NCBI GenBank assembly: GCA_943326025.2
Contig: CALPRR020000037.1
Coordinates: 1 to 15,905 of the forward strand
DNA: 15,905 nt
Direction of reading: 5' to 3'
Source of the DNA: Candidatus Kuenenia stuttgartensis
Lineage (GTDB): Bacteria; Bacteroidota; Bacteroidia; Flavobacteriales_D; Crocinitomicaceae
The notes under the pieces were generated by a model. The model searched no databases. It saw only the letters and a program-made list of their open reading frames with translations, and was not told the DNA's origin. The position numbers and the translations under genes were made by a program. Positions 6,250 through 13,584 of this stretch are shown piece after piece (position 1 is the first letter of the stretch; every line of letters starts with the position of its first letter).

Positions 6250-8328
6250 TTAATTTTCTTCATCATTATTGGTTGGAGGAATAACAACTGAATTAAATTC
6301 AGAAGGCAAAGCCTCGACTTGTGAATCATTAACTTCATTTATTTCGATTTCACTATCAACAGCTTCTTGTTCTGTGTGCATTGGAACTTGTTCTTCTGAT
6401 GACCATTCTCTAACACCGAATATTGCTTCTAAATCTTCTTTGAAAATAACTTCAGAAGTCAATAATTTTTCAGCTAAAGCTGTTAATTTATCTTTGTTGT
6501 CAGTCAATATTTGAAGTGCTCGTTGATATTGAAATTCGATCAGTTTACTTACTTCTTCATCAATAATTCTTGCAGTATCATCTGAATATGGCTTTGTAAA
6601 TGAATCTCTACCTTGAGAATCGTAAAAAGAAATATTCCCTACCTTTTCATTTAATCCATATACAGAAACCATTGCATAAGCCTGCTTTGTAACTTTCTCT
6701 AAATCACTTAAAGCTCCAGTACTTATTTTTCCGAAAATTAATTGTTCAGCTGCCCTTCCACCTAAAGCCGAACACATTTCATCTAACAGCTGTTCTGTTG
6801 TAGTAATACTTCTTTCTTCTGGTAAATACCATGCTGCGCCTAGAGAACGACCTCTTGGTACAATTGTAACTTTAACTAACGGATGTGCATACTCTAACAA
6901 CCATGATGTTGTAGCATGACCTGCTTCGTGAAATGCAATTGCTTTCTTTTCGCTTAATGTAATTATTTTATTTTTCTTTTCTAAACCTCCTACTATTCGA
7001 TCAACAGCATCTAAAAAATCTTGTTTTTCCACATGATTCTTACCGTGACGTGCTGCTATTAATGCAGCTTCATTACAAAGATTAGCAATATCTGCACCTG
7101 AAAAGCCTGGTGTTTGTTTCGCTAGGAAATCAATATCCATTTTCTCGTCCATTTTTATAGGTTTCAAATGTACCGCGAAAATTTCTTTACGTTCATTTAT
7201 ATCAGGCATATCGACATAAATCTGACGATCAAATCGACCAGCTCTCATCAATGCACTATCTAGAACATCTGCTCTGTTTGTTGCTGCAAGAATAATAACT
7301 CCTGAATTAGTTCCAAAACCGTCCATTTCAGTTAATAACTGATTCAAAGTGTTTTCTCTTTCATCATTCGATCCAAAGCTATTGTTTTTACCTCTAGCCC
7401 TTCCTATAGCATCAATCTCATCAATAAAAATGATTGATGGTGACTTCTCTTTAGCTTGTTTAAATAAATCTCTTACTCTTGAAGCACCAACTCCAACAAA
7501 CATTTCCACAAAATCAGATCCTGATAGAGAGAAAAATGGAACTTGAGCTTCACCTGCAACAGCTTTTGCTAATAAAGTTTTTCCAGTTCCTGGAGGTCCA
7601 ACTAATAATGCTCCTTTTGGAATTTTAGCTCCTAATTCTGTATATTTTTTAGGATTTTTCAAAAACTCAACAATTTCTTCAATCTCAACTTTTGCTTCTG
7701 ATAAACCTGCAACATCTTGAAAAGTAATGTTAGTAGATTTTCCTTTTTCATATACTTTGGCTTTTGATTTTCCAATATTGAAAATTTGGCTACCGCCTCC
7801 ACCGCCTCCAGATCCGCCTCCCATACGTCGCATTACGAACATCCAAATTACAACAAGTATTATAATTGGAAGTAGGAAGCTTAATATACTTCCTAAATAG
7901 TCAACTTCTGTTTTTGGTTCATATGAAATTACACTTTTATGAGCTTTTTTTAAATTTTCATTGGTTTTTTCAATATTTCCTTCAAAATTTCCTGCGTCAA
8001 TAAATTCCATTTTGAAAGTAAGTTCAGAATTTTTTAAACTACCTTGATTTTGAAATGCTTTCCCCATTTTGGCAAATTCTCCTTCTTTAGAATTTTGAAC
8101 AAAATCTTTACCTTCCTTTGTTAATTTAAAGTCCGCACGAACATTATTTACAATAAAAACATGGGAAACATATCCTTTTTCTGCTAATTGAAAAAAGGTT
8201 TGGTTAGTAATTGTAGCTGTTGAAGACGCACTCATATACAACTGAAAGCCAATAATAGCTAAACCAATTGCTGCGTAAATCCAATAAATTGAAAACGGAT
8301 TTTTCTTTTTATTATTTTCTTCTGACAT
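6250..8328 (-). CDS. ftsH: ATP-dependent zinc metalloprotease FtsH
   Basis: Membrane-anchored hexameric AAA+ protease that degrades misassembled membrane proteins and some regulators. The 692 residues show a first membrane helix (about 13-32), a periplasmic domain, a second helix (about 147-166), then a Gly-rich linker (170-179). The AAA+ module carries Walker A GPPGTGKT (244-251), the pore loop MFVGVGA (276-282), Walker B IIFIDEID (299-306) and the SRH with arginine fingers R363/R366. The protease domain has zinc motif HEAGH (467-471), with D542 in the TGALSDLEK segment as probable third ligand. An acidic tail of about 50 residues follows. It starts 10 nt after the rsfS stop, so it is co-transcribed with rsfS. 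Confidence 0.98.
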   Translation of the reverse strand: MSEENNKKKNPFSIYWIYAAIGLAIIGFQLYMSASSTATITNQTFFQLAEKGYVSHVFIVNNVRADFKLTKEGKDFVQNSKEGEFAKMGKAFQNQGSLKNSELTFKMEFIDAGNFEGNIEKTNENLKKAHKSVISYEPKTEVDYLGSILSFLLPIIILVVIWMFVMRRMGGGSGGGGGGSQIFNIGKSKAKVYEKGKSTNITFQDVAGLSEAKVEIEEIVEFLKNPKKYTELGAKIPKGALLVGPPGTGKTLLAKAVAGEAQVPFFSLSGSDFVEMFVGVGASRVRDLFKQAKEKSPSIIFIDEIDAIGRARGKNNSFGSNDERENTLNQLLTEMDGFGTNSGVIILAATNRADVLDSALMRAGRFDRQIYVDMPDINERKEIFAVHLKPIKMDEKMDIDFLAKQTPGFSGADIANLCNEAALIAARHGKNHVEKQDFLDAVDRIVGGLEKKNKIITLSEKKAIAFHEAGHATTSWLLEYAHPLVKVTIVPRGRSLGAAWYLPEERSITTTEQLLDEMCSALGGRAAEQLIFGKISTGALSDLEKVTKQAYAMVSVYGLNEKVGNISFYDSQGRDSFTKPYSDDTARIIDEEVSKLIEFQYQRALQILTDNKDKLTALAEKLLTSEVIFKEDLEAIFGVREWSSEEQVPMHTEQEAVDSEIEINEVNDSQVEALPSEFNSVVIPPTNNDEEN

Positions 8329-8338
8329 TTTTGTTCGA

Positions 8339-8716
8339 TTAGTTTAAATTAGGAATATTTGTTCTTTTAGCATCAGCCCATAAATCTTCTAAGTCATAAA
8401 AACTTCTAGCTGTTTTATAGAAAACATGACAAACAACTGACACATAATCAACTAGAACCCATTCACTATTTCCTTTACCTTCTGTATGCCACGGTCTTTC
8501 TTGTAATTCTTGTCGAGTATATCTCATTACTGAAGAGGCTATACCTTCAACTTGAGTAGATGATTCACCACTACAAATAACAAAAAAATCAGCTACAGCA
8601 CCTGAAATTTCTCTTAAATCTAAAACAACAATTTCCTGTGCTTTCATTTCTTGCATGCCTTCTACAACTGCATTGCATAATACTTGTGAATCTGAATTAT
8701 TTTGTTTTTTATACAT
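8339..8716 (-). CDS. rsfS: Ribosomal silencing factor RsfS (Iojap family)
   Basis: A 125-residue protein of the Iojap/RsfS (DUF143) family, which binds ribosomal protein uL14 on the large subunit and blocks subunit joining when nutrients are short. Characteristic segments are VLDLREISGAVADFFVICSG (31-50), the STQVEGIA helix, the EWVLVDYVSVVCHVF strand and the C-terminal RSFYDLEDLWADA. Length matches the family. It is the first gene of the cluster that continues into ftsH, and an exact TAnnTTTG element lies 18 nt upstream of the ATG at 8714-8716. It is divergent from birA across 82 nt. Confidence 0.95.
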   Translation of the reverse strand: MYKKQNNSDSQVLCNAVVEGMQEMKAQEIVVLDLREISGAVADFFVICSGESSTQVEGIASSVMRYTRQELQERPWHTEGKGNSEWVLVDYVSVVCHVFYKTARSFYDLEDLWADAKRTNIPNLN

Positions 8717-8734
8717 CGATTTTTTTTATACTTA

Positions 8735-8742
8735 CAAATCTA
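8735..8742 (-). promoter_or_regulatory. -7 promoter element for rsfS-ftsH
   Basis: Minus strand TAGATTTG, an exact TAnnTTTG match, would place transcription start about 13 nt before the rsfS ATG. No clear -33 TTTG at 18-20 nt spacing was found. It is the only good candidate in the 82-nt rsfS/birA divergent region; I found no comparable element facing birA. Confidence 0.5.
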
Positions 8743-8798
8743 ACTTTTAATTTTAATTTTATCGAAATTTTAAATTCTTTTAACCTTTCAAAAATAAA

Positions 8799-9539
8799 AT
8801 GATCGGAAAAAAAATTATTCATCTTGATAATGTAGATTCGACCAACAATTATGTTGCCAATATGGTGTTAACCAAACAAATTGAACACGGAACTGTAATA
8901 ATGGCAGATGAACAATCTGCTGGCAAAGGTCAAAGAGGTAATATATGGATCTCAAAACCAGGTGAAAACATAATAACAAGTATCTATTTAAAGACTGCTA
9001 ATCTGTCAGTAAACGAACAGTTCAACTTGACAATTTTTGCCTCTTTAAGTGTAATTCGATTATTACATAAAAAGGGCATTGAAGCTATGATTAAATGGCC
9101 AAATGACATTGTTATAAACTCAAAAAAAATTTCCGGGATACTTATTGAAAATCAATTAATAGGTGCAAAAATTGAACATAGTATCGTAGGTATAGGATTA
9201 AATACTAACCAAAAAGAATTTAGTGATTTAAATGCAACTAGTATATTTAATGAAATTTCTGAATTTAATCCAATACATCATTTATTACTTATGCTAATTA
9301 ATGAAATGAATCAATTATTCACCGAAATAAAAAATGGAAATTTCACAACATTAAAGGAAGAATATCTAAAAAATCTTTGGTTATTAAATACTAAATCATC
9401 ATTCAATGATAAGTATGGAGATTTTTCAGGTGAAATCATTGGAATCTCAGACCTTGGTCTATTACAAATTTTAAAAGGAAATGAAATTGTGGAATATGAT
9501 TTAAAGGAAATACAGTTTAATGCTCGAAATGTGTTTTAA
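8799..9539 (+). CDS. birA: Biotin--[acetyl-CoA-carboxylase] ligase, monofunctional
   Basis: Activates biotin with ATP and attaches it to the carrier protein of acetyl-CoA carboxylase and other biotin enzymes. The 246-residue protein has the catalytic-core motifs: STN (14-16), the biotinyl-AMP-binding loop QSAGKGQRGN (39-48, a variant of the usual GRGRRG), KWPND (99-103), KISGIL (110-115) and VGIGLN (130-135). A short C-terminal domain follows. It starts directly at the catalytic core, so it lacks the N-terminal DNA-binding domain of E. coli BirA and should not be a repressor. Its last 23 nt overlap the 3' end of the convergent SRPBCC-like gene. Functionally it links to accD elsewhere in the window. 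Confidence 0.95.
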   Translation: MIGKKIIHLDNVDSTNNYVANMVLTKQIEHGTVIMADEQSAGKGQRGNIWISKPGENIITSIYLKTANLSVNEQFNLTIFASLSVIRLLHKKGIEAMIKWPNDIVINSKKISGILIENQLIGAKIEHSIVGIGLNTNQKEFSDLNATSIFNEISEFNPIHHLLLMLINEMNQLFTEIKNGNFTTLKEEYLKNLWLLNTKSSFNDKYGDFSGEIIGISDLGLLQILKGNEIVEYDLKEIQFNARNVF

Positions 9540-9918
9540 GTTTCTCTGACATGTAATTAAAAAGATTTGTGAGAGGTTTCTCTACCATCATTTTCAAAAA
9601 TTTATTTAATTCCCCATCAAATTCAATGTAACCTTGAGTTTGGTTTTCAATTTTCTCTAAATTCAAAGTTAATTTAAATGGAAATGGTGACTTTTCACCA
9701 GATTTCATAAATATTTTTGATTTACCTTCAAATCCATCTTGAACTAATGAAATAACTACTCCACCCTGAACTTTAAATGAGCATTCTGTTAAGTTAGCTT
9801 TCCAATCAGAAATACTTTCTTTAGGCAAAATATGAAATAAATTAGATGAATCAGATAAAAAAAGAAAAATATTTTCCTGATTTTCATTTATTAATACTGA
9901 TGTACTTTTAAGTATCAT
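9517..9918 (-). CDS. SRPBCC (START-like) family protein, function unknown
   Basis: A 133-residue protein whose pattern fits a small SRPBCC/START-like ligand-binding fold: an N-terminal strand (LKSTSVLINEN), a helix with LFLSDSSNLFHILP, several beta strands with a central VQGGVVISLV segment, and a C-terminal amphipathic helix (LTNLFNYMSEKLKTHF). I see no catalytic motif. It has no signal peptide, so it is probably cytoplasmic. The start lies 4 nt past the pyrE stop, which implies co-transcription and coupled translation, while its 3' end overlaps convergent birA by 23 nt. Whether it has anything to do with pyrimidine metabolism is unknown. The family call is from pattern, not a search. Confidence 0.7.
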   Translation of the reverse strand: MILKSTSVLINENQENIFLFLSDSSNLFHILPKESISDWKANLTECSFKVQGGVVISLVQDGFEGKSKIFMKSGEKSPFPFKLTLNLEKIENQTQGYIEFDGELNKFLKMMVEKPLTNLFNYMSEKLKTHFEH

Positions 9919-9922
9919 AGAA

Positions 9923-10564
9923 TTATTTTTTCCAAGTATCAGGATTTTCTTTCCACTCTCTCAAAGAATCTAAATCATTCACTGAAATGAAATCTTGCTT
10001 TAAAGCTTGTTCAATTAAAATATCATATGAAGTTAGTGTGATAAAAGGACATTCAGCTTGTTCAAAATTTAATTTTGCTTGTTCAAAACCATAAGTAAAA
10101 ATAGCCACTAGTCCTTTCACGTCTAATCCAGCTGATTTAAGTGCTTCTATAGCTTTAATACTACTTCCACCTGTTGAAATTAAATCCTCGATTACAACAA
10201 CCTTCTTACCTTCTTCATAAAAACCTTCTATTTGATTTCCCATTCCGTGCTCTTTTGCAGAACTTCGAACATAAATAAAAGGAACACCTAATTCCTGAGC
10301 TACTAATGCACCTTGAGCAATACCTCCTGTAGCAACACCTGCAATAATATCTGGTTTCCCAAATTTCTCTAATATAGACTCAGCATATCCTTGTCTTATA
10401 AAAGTTCTAATATTTGGAAATGAAAGAGTTACACGATTATCACAATAAATCGGAGATTTCCAACCTGAAGCCCAAGTAAAAGGATTATTGGGTTCTAACT
10501 TAACAGCTTTTATTTGTAATAAAAATTCTGCTACCTTTAACGCTTTTTCGCTATTCAAAATCAT
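9923..10564 (-). CDS. pyrE: Orotate phosphoribosyltransferase
   Basis: Transfers the phosphoribosyl group of PRPP to orotate, giving OMP in de novo pyrimidine synthesis. The 213-residue protein shows the orotate-binding TWASGWKSPIYCDNR (30-44), the flexible catalytic loop RSSAKEHGMGN (100-110) and the PRPP-binding VVVIEDLISTGGSS (122-135). The frame is open for another 48 codons to 10708, but I start at ATG 10562-10564. The family N-terminus begins at about MILNSEKALKVAEFLL, the extension would run through the divergent NUDIX gene, and a promoter element abuts this ATG. The SRPBCC-like gene follows after 4 nt. Confidence 0.95.
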   Translation of the reverse strand: MILNSEKALKVAEFLLQIKAVKLEPNNPFTWASGWKSPIYCDNRVTLSFPNIRTFIRQGYAESILEKFGKPDIIAGVATGGIAQGALVAQELGVPFIYVRSSAKEHGMGNQIEGFYEEGKKVVVIEDLISTGGSSIKAIEALKSAGLDVKGLVAIFTYGFEQAKLNFEQAECPFITLTSYDILIEQALKQDFISVNDLDSLREWKENPDTWKK

Positions 10565-10568
10565 ACGG

Positions 10569-10576
10569 CAAATGTA
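10569..10576 (-). promoter_or_regulatory. -7 promoter element abutting pyrE and overlapping the NUDIX start codon
   Basis: Minus strand TACATTTG, an exact TAnnTTTG match, with only 4 nt between its last G and the pyrE ATG. With the usual start a few bases past the element, transcription would begin at or within a base or two of the start codon, so the pyrE mRNA would be leaderless or nearly so. The element covers the NUDIX ATG (10572-10574) on the other strand. Confidence 0.45.
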
Positions 10577-11198
10577 CAAAGTTTTTATTGAAAATAGAGC
10601 TGTTTTCATCTTAGATAATGAAGAAATTAATTCTTTAGAGGGTTTAATAATCAAAACAAATAATTTAAAAGGACTTCGAAAATTAATATTCAACTGTTTT
10701 TCAGACACTAATATTAATTTACCGATCTATGTGATTTATCCAAATCCTGAAAAAGCATTTTTTAAAATTTTTAAAAAATTTGATTTTGTCGAAGCAGCTG
10801 GAGGAATTGTGAGAAAGAAAAATAAATTTTTATTCATAAAAAGAAATGGTTATTGGGATATTCCTAAAGGGAAATTAGATAAAAATGAAAAAATAGAATT
10901 AGGAGCTATTAGAGAAATCGAAGAGGAATGTGGTATTTCAAAACCTAAAATAACTAAGTTTAATTGCATTACTTATCATACTTATCAATACAAAGGAAAA
11001 CCTACTATCAAAAAGACATATTGGTATAATTTAGATTATGAAGGAAATGAAAAACTAATCCCTCAATTAGACGAAGGCATTTCTGAAGTTAAATGGTTTT
11101 CAAAAAAAGAAATAAAACAAATAATATTATTGAATACATATCCATCTATTACAGATGTAATAAGCAACTATTTTAAAGATGATTCGTTTTTGGTATAG
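10572..11198 (+). CDS. NUDIX hydrolase
   Basis: A 208-residue member of the NUDIX family, which hydrolyses nucleoside-diphosphate-linked compounds. The full Nudix box GX5EX7REUXEEXGU is present at 100-122 (G100, E106, R114-E115, E118-E119, G121), inside a fold running from about EAAGGIV (74-80) to KWFSKKE (174-180). About 70 residues precede the fold (MYKVFIENRAVFILDNEE and following) and match no domain I can name. The substrate cannot be told from the sequence. I start at ATG 10572 because an upstream in-frame ATG at 10488 would place 28 residues inside divergent pyrE. The start codon is 7 nt from the pyrE start codon on the opposite strand. Confidence 0.9.
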   Translation: MYKVFIENRAVFILDNEEINSLEGLIIKTNNLKGLRKLIFNCFSDTNINLPIYVIYPNPEKAFFKIFKKFDFVEAAGGIVRKKNKFLFIKRNGYWDIPKGKLDKNEKIELGAIREIEEECGISKPKITKFNCITYHTYQYKGKPTIKKTYWYNLDYEGNEKLIPQLDEGISEVKWFSKKEIKQIILLNTYPSITDVISNYFKDDSFLV

Positions 11199-11224
11199 TA
11201 TTTGTCATTTTTTTGTTAAAACAA

Positions 11225-11255
11225 TTTATAGATTAAAATTTTTATTGTAACCTTG
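11225..11255 (+). promoter_or_regulatory. Possible promoter of the DUF1573 gene
   Basis: TTTA (11225-11228), a 19-nt spacer and TAACCTTG (11248-11255): each element has one mismatch to the TTTG / TAnnTTTG consensus, but spacing is correct and the position is 17 nt before the ATG. The 74-nt gap after the NUDIX gene shows no strong terminator, so read-through is also possible. Confidence 0.3.
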
Positions 11256-11272
11256 TTAAAAAAAAAACGATT

Positions 11273-11743
11273 ATGAAAGTTATATTATTATCAATTTCAA
11301 TGTTAGCATTATCACTAAATATCAATGCGCAAGAAGCTACTAAAAAAATAGAGCCAGAAAAAGTTGAAGCTAAAAAAACTGAAACTAAAGATACTCAAAC
11401 GGAAAAAGCAATTACTTTCAAAAATGAAATAATTGAGCGTACTGAAGTTAAATATGATTCTCAAGAATTATTTATTTTTGAATTTAAAAACACTGGTAAA
11501 ACTCCAATTTTAATTCAAAATGTTCAGACTAGTTGTGGTTGTACAAATGCTGCAAAACCTGAAGAGCCAATTCAACCTGGAAAAAAAGGTGAAATCGCAG
11601 TAAAATACGACACAAAAAGAGTTGGTCAATTTACAAAAACAATCACAGTTACAACAAACGTTCAAACTGAACCAATTATTTTAACAATTAAAGGAACAGT
11701 TTTACCTCAAGAAGTTAAAACTGAAGAGGCTCCAAAAAATTAA
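11273..11743 (+). CDS. Secreted DUF1573 domain protein
   Basis: A 156-residue exported protein. The signal peptide (1 to about 19, MKVILLSISMLALSLNINA) is followed by a Lys/Glu/Thr-rich linker (about 21-46) and then one DUF1573 domain, an immunoglobulin-like beta fold common in Bacteroidota. The family signature is clear: FEFKNTGKTPILI (69-81), the SCGCT cysteine pair (87-91), then PIQPGKKGEIAVKYDTKR. No catalytic role is established for the family; it may be a periplasmic or cell-surface structural or binding module. The short charged tail (VKTEEAPKN) is probably disordered. It lies on the same strand as the NUDIX gene and ends just before a bidirectional terminator. Confidence 0.9.
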   Translation: MKVILLSISMLALSLNINAQEATKKIEPEKVEAKKTETKDTQTEKAITFKNEIIERTEVKYDSQELFIFEFKNTGKTPILIQNVQTSCGCTNAAKPEEPIQPGKKGEIAVKYDTKRVGQFTKTITVTTNVQTEPIILTIKGTVLPQEVKTEEAPKN

Positions 11744-11761
11744 TAAATAAAAAACTCAATA

Positions 11762-11794
11762 AAAAAAAGGAACAATATAATTGTTCCTTTTTTT
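11762..11794. terminator. Bidirectional terminator between DUF1573 gene and LytTR regulator
   Basis: A 15-bp perfect stem (11762-11776 with 11780-11794) with loop ATA, core GGAACAAT / ATTGTTCC and A7/T7 flanks, so it gives a U-tract on either strand. It lies 18 nt past the DUF1573 stop. On the minus strand it begins inside the stop codon of the response regulator (11793-11795). Confidence 0.88.
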
Positions 11795-12557
11795 ATGTAT
11801 TAATTGAACCATCTAACCATTTTTTGAACATCGGGACTCTTTCCCTACTTACAATCGAAGATTCTTCTTCTAAATTTAACACTTTCACTTTTAATCTACT
11901 ATTAAAAAAAGAATTCACTTTTTCAATACTTGACAATGATATTATTGTTTTTCGATTAATCCTAAAGAACAATTCAAAATTCAAACAAGATTCTAATTCA
12001 TCTAAATTATAATCAATAATAAATCGCTTATTGCTTTTTGTAACCAATAACACCACTCCGTCTTCAGAAATAAAATGCTGAATTTCATCTATTTGAATGG
12101 ATGAAATTGAATCACCAAGCTTAACCATAAATCGGTTTTTAAATTGTTTGGATTCTGATAAATAAGTATTTGAAATTTCATTGAAATTTATTTCACTCTG
12201 TTTATTCCATCTTTCATATTTCATAATTGCTTGTCTAACCTCATCAATACCTAGAGGCTTAAGTAAATAATCAATACTATTTAATTTAAATGCTTTTAAA
12301 GCGTACTCATCATAAGCTGTTGTGAAAATGATTGGAAAATTAACGGTTACTTTTGAAAAAATATCAAAGCTTATTCCATCGGATAAATGAATATCTACAA
12401 ATAACAAATCTGCTTCTATACCATTATTAAATGCCATAATAGAATCTTTAACCGATTCAAAAACTTTTACCACTTCAATTCTATGATCTATTTTTAAAAG
12501 TAGATTAACCAAATAATCAGCTGATAATTTTTCGTCTTCAATTATAATAATTCTCAT
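11793..12557 (-). CDS. LytTR-family response regulator
   Basis: A 254-residue transcription regulator with an N-terminal receiver domain (1 to about 120) and a C-terminal LytTR DNA-binding domain (about 141-248). Receiver residues are intact: acidic pocket E7/D8, phospho-acceptor D55 in LLFVDIHLSDG, T79/T80 in FTTAYDEYA, and K100-P101. The LytTR domain shows the conserved FFRINRKTIISLSSI segment (197-211). Its start overlaps the stop of the sensor kinase gene by 4 nt (ATGA), typical of a cognate pair with coupled translation. The stop codon lies in the base of the terminator. LytTR proteins usually bind direct repeats upstream of targets; the operon promoter is outside the window, so no site can be examined. 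Confidence 0.95.
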   Translation of the reverse strand: MRIIIIEDEKLSADYLVNLLLKIDHRIEVVKVFESVKDSIMAFNNGIEADLLFVDIHLSDGISFDIFSKVTVNFPIIFTTAYDEYALKAFKLNSIDYLLKPLGIDEVRQAIMKYERWNKQSEINFNEISNTYLSESKQFKNRFMVKLGDSISSIQIDEIQHFISEDGVVLLVTKSNKRFIIDYNLDELESCLNFELFFRINRKTIISLSSIEKVNSFFNSRLKVKVLNLEEESSIVSRERVPMFKKWLDGSINT

Positions 12558-13579
12558 TTCACAGTCAATAAAGGTAATTTAACACAAAACAATTCTTGAT
12601 CTTGATGAATTTCAATTTTTTTATTTGTAAAAAAACCATACCTACTTTCAATATTTTTAATACCAGTCTTTGAACTTTGTTCATAAATCGGTCGAAGCTG
12701 AATATTGTTACAAATTTGAAGCATATTCTCAATACTATTTAAACTAATTTTCAAAGGCGAATTTGTTGAAATTTCGTTGTGCTTAATTGCATTTTCAACT
12801 AAAATCTGTAATGATAAGGGTGGTATTTTACATGCTAATGAATCTTCATCCAAATGAATATCAAAAATAATATTCTCTCCAAATCTTATCTTCAATAAGA
12901 AAAAATAAGATTCCATAAATTTCATTTCTTCTTTTAATGAGATTAATTCATTGTTATTATTATCAAGAATATAACGATAAACTTTGGACAACTGGTTTAT
13001 AAACTCTACAGCTTTGTCCTGATTAATATAGACCAATGAAGACAAGACACTCAAATTATTAAATAAAAAGTGTGGATTTAGTTGACTTTTCAAATTTTGT
13101 AGTTGAGCTGAAATAGATTCAGTTTTATATTCTTCAATTTCAATTAAGGACTTTTTCCATTGCTTAAAAAATTGAAAACCTATTTCAATTGATAAAATTA
13201 TTATTGTGATCAATAAACCAATTATAATCGAAGTAGTTAAAAACATTGATTGTCTTGCATAAGGAATTTTACAAACAAAAGTATTGAACGTAAACATCGA
13301 CAAATAAATAATCGAAAAACTATAAATCAATGCTAAAGAAAATTGAACAAAAAATCTTTTCTTCGGCACTTTTTGCCATTCTAACTTTAAATTTAATAAA
13401 TGATCAAGCCATAAATTTCCTTCCCATATAAGAACGGTAATTAAAACAGACATTAATAAATCTAAAACACGATTTCTTGCTGGATTAACTTCAAAATCTA
13501 ATAATAAAAAATCCAATAAATAGGAAATCACTGCTCCTAAAATGAACATCCATATAAATCGTTTTTTACTTTTTTCCAT
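12554..13579 (-). CDS. LytS/YehU-type sensor histidine kinase
   Basis: A 341-residue membrane kinase. Four hydrophobic segments (about 8-28, 38-56, 79-99 and 112-135) are followed by a helix with coiled-coil character (about 140-165) and a His_kinase domain. The phospho-acceptor motif is NPHFLFNNL with H170. The ATPase part is of the compact LytS type, with LQILVENAIKHN (258-269; N263, N268) and a single glycine box TGIKNIESRY (305-314). There is no periplasmic or PAS sensor domain, so any signal is sensed in the membrane or through a partner. The gene starts 5 nt after the TonB-dependent receptor stop and overlaps the response regulator by 4 nt, so all three are one operon. Confidence 0.94.
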   Translation of the reverse strand: MEKSKKRFIWMFILGAVISYLLDFLLLDFEVNPARNRVLDLLMSVLITVLIWEGNLWLDHLLNLKLEWQKVPKKRFFVQFSLALIYSFSIIYLSMFTFNTFVCKIPYARQSMFLTTSIIIGLLITIIILSIEIGFQFFKQWKKSLIEIEEYKTESISAQLQNLKSQLNPHFLFNNLSVLSSLVYINQDKAVEFINQLSKVYRYILDNNNNELISLKEEMKFMESYFFLLKIRFGENIIFDIHLDEDSLACKIPPLSLQILVENAIKHNEISTNSPLKISLNSIENMLQICNNIQLRPIYEQSSKTGIKNIESRYGFFTNKKIEIHQDQELFCVKLPLLTVK

Positions 13580-13584
13580 AGAGT

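Noticed and set aside
6269..6514. Antisense open frame within ftsH
   Set aside because: A shadow of the strongly conserved FtsH frame with no recognisable protein; the same holds for open frames at 7349-7546, 11824-12012 and 15386-15712.
7790..7825. Gly-rich tract in FtsH, possible slipped repeat
   Set aside because: A Gly-rich linker after the second membrane helix is usual in Bacteroidota FtsH, and the frame is intact.
8799..9539. BirA as a biotin operon repressor
   Set aside because: No N-terminal helix-turn-helix: the protein starts at the catalytic core, so repression is not expected.
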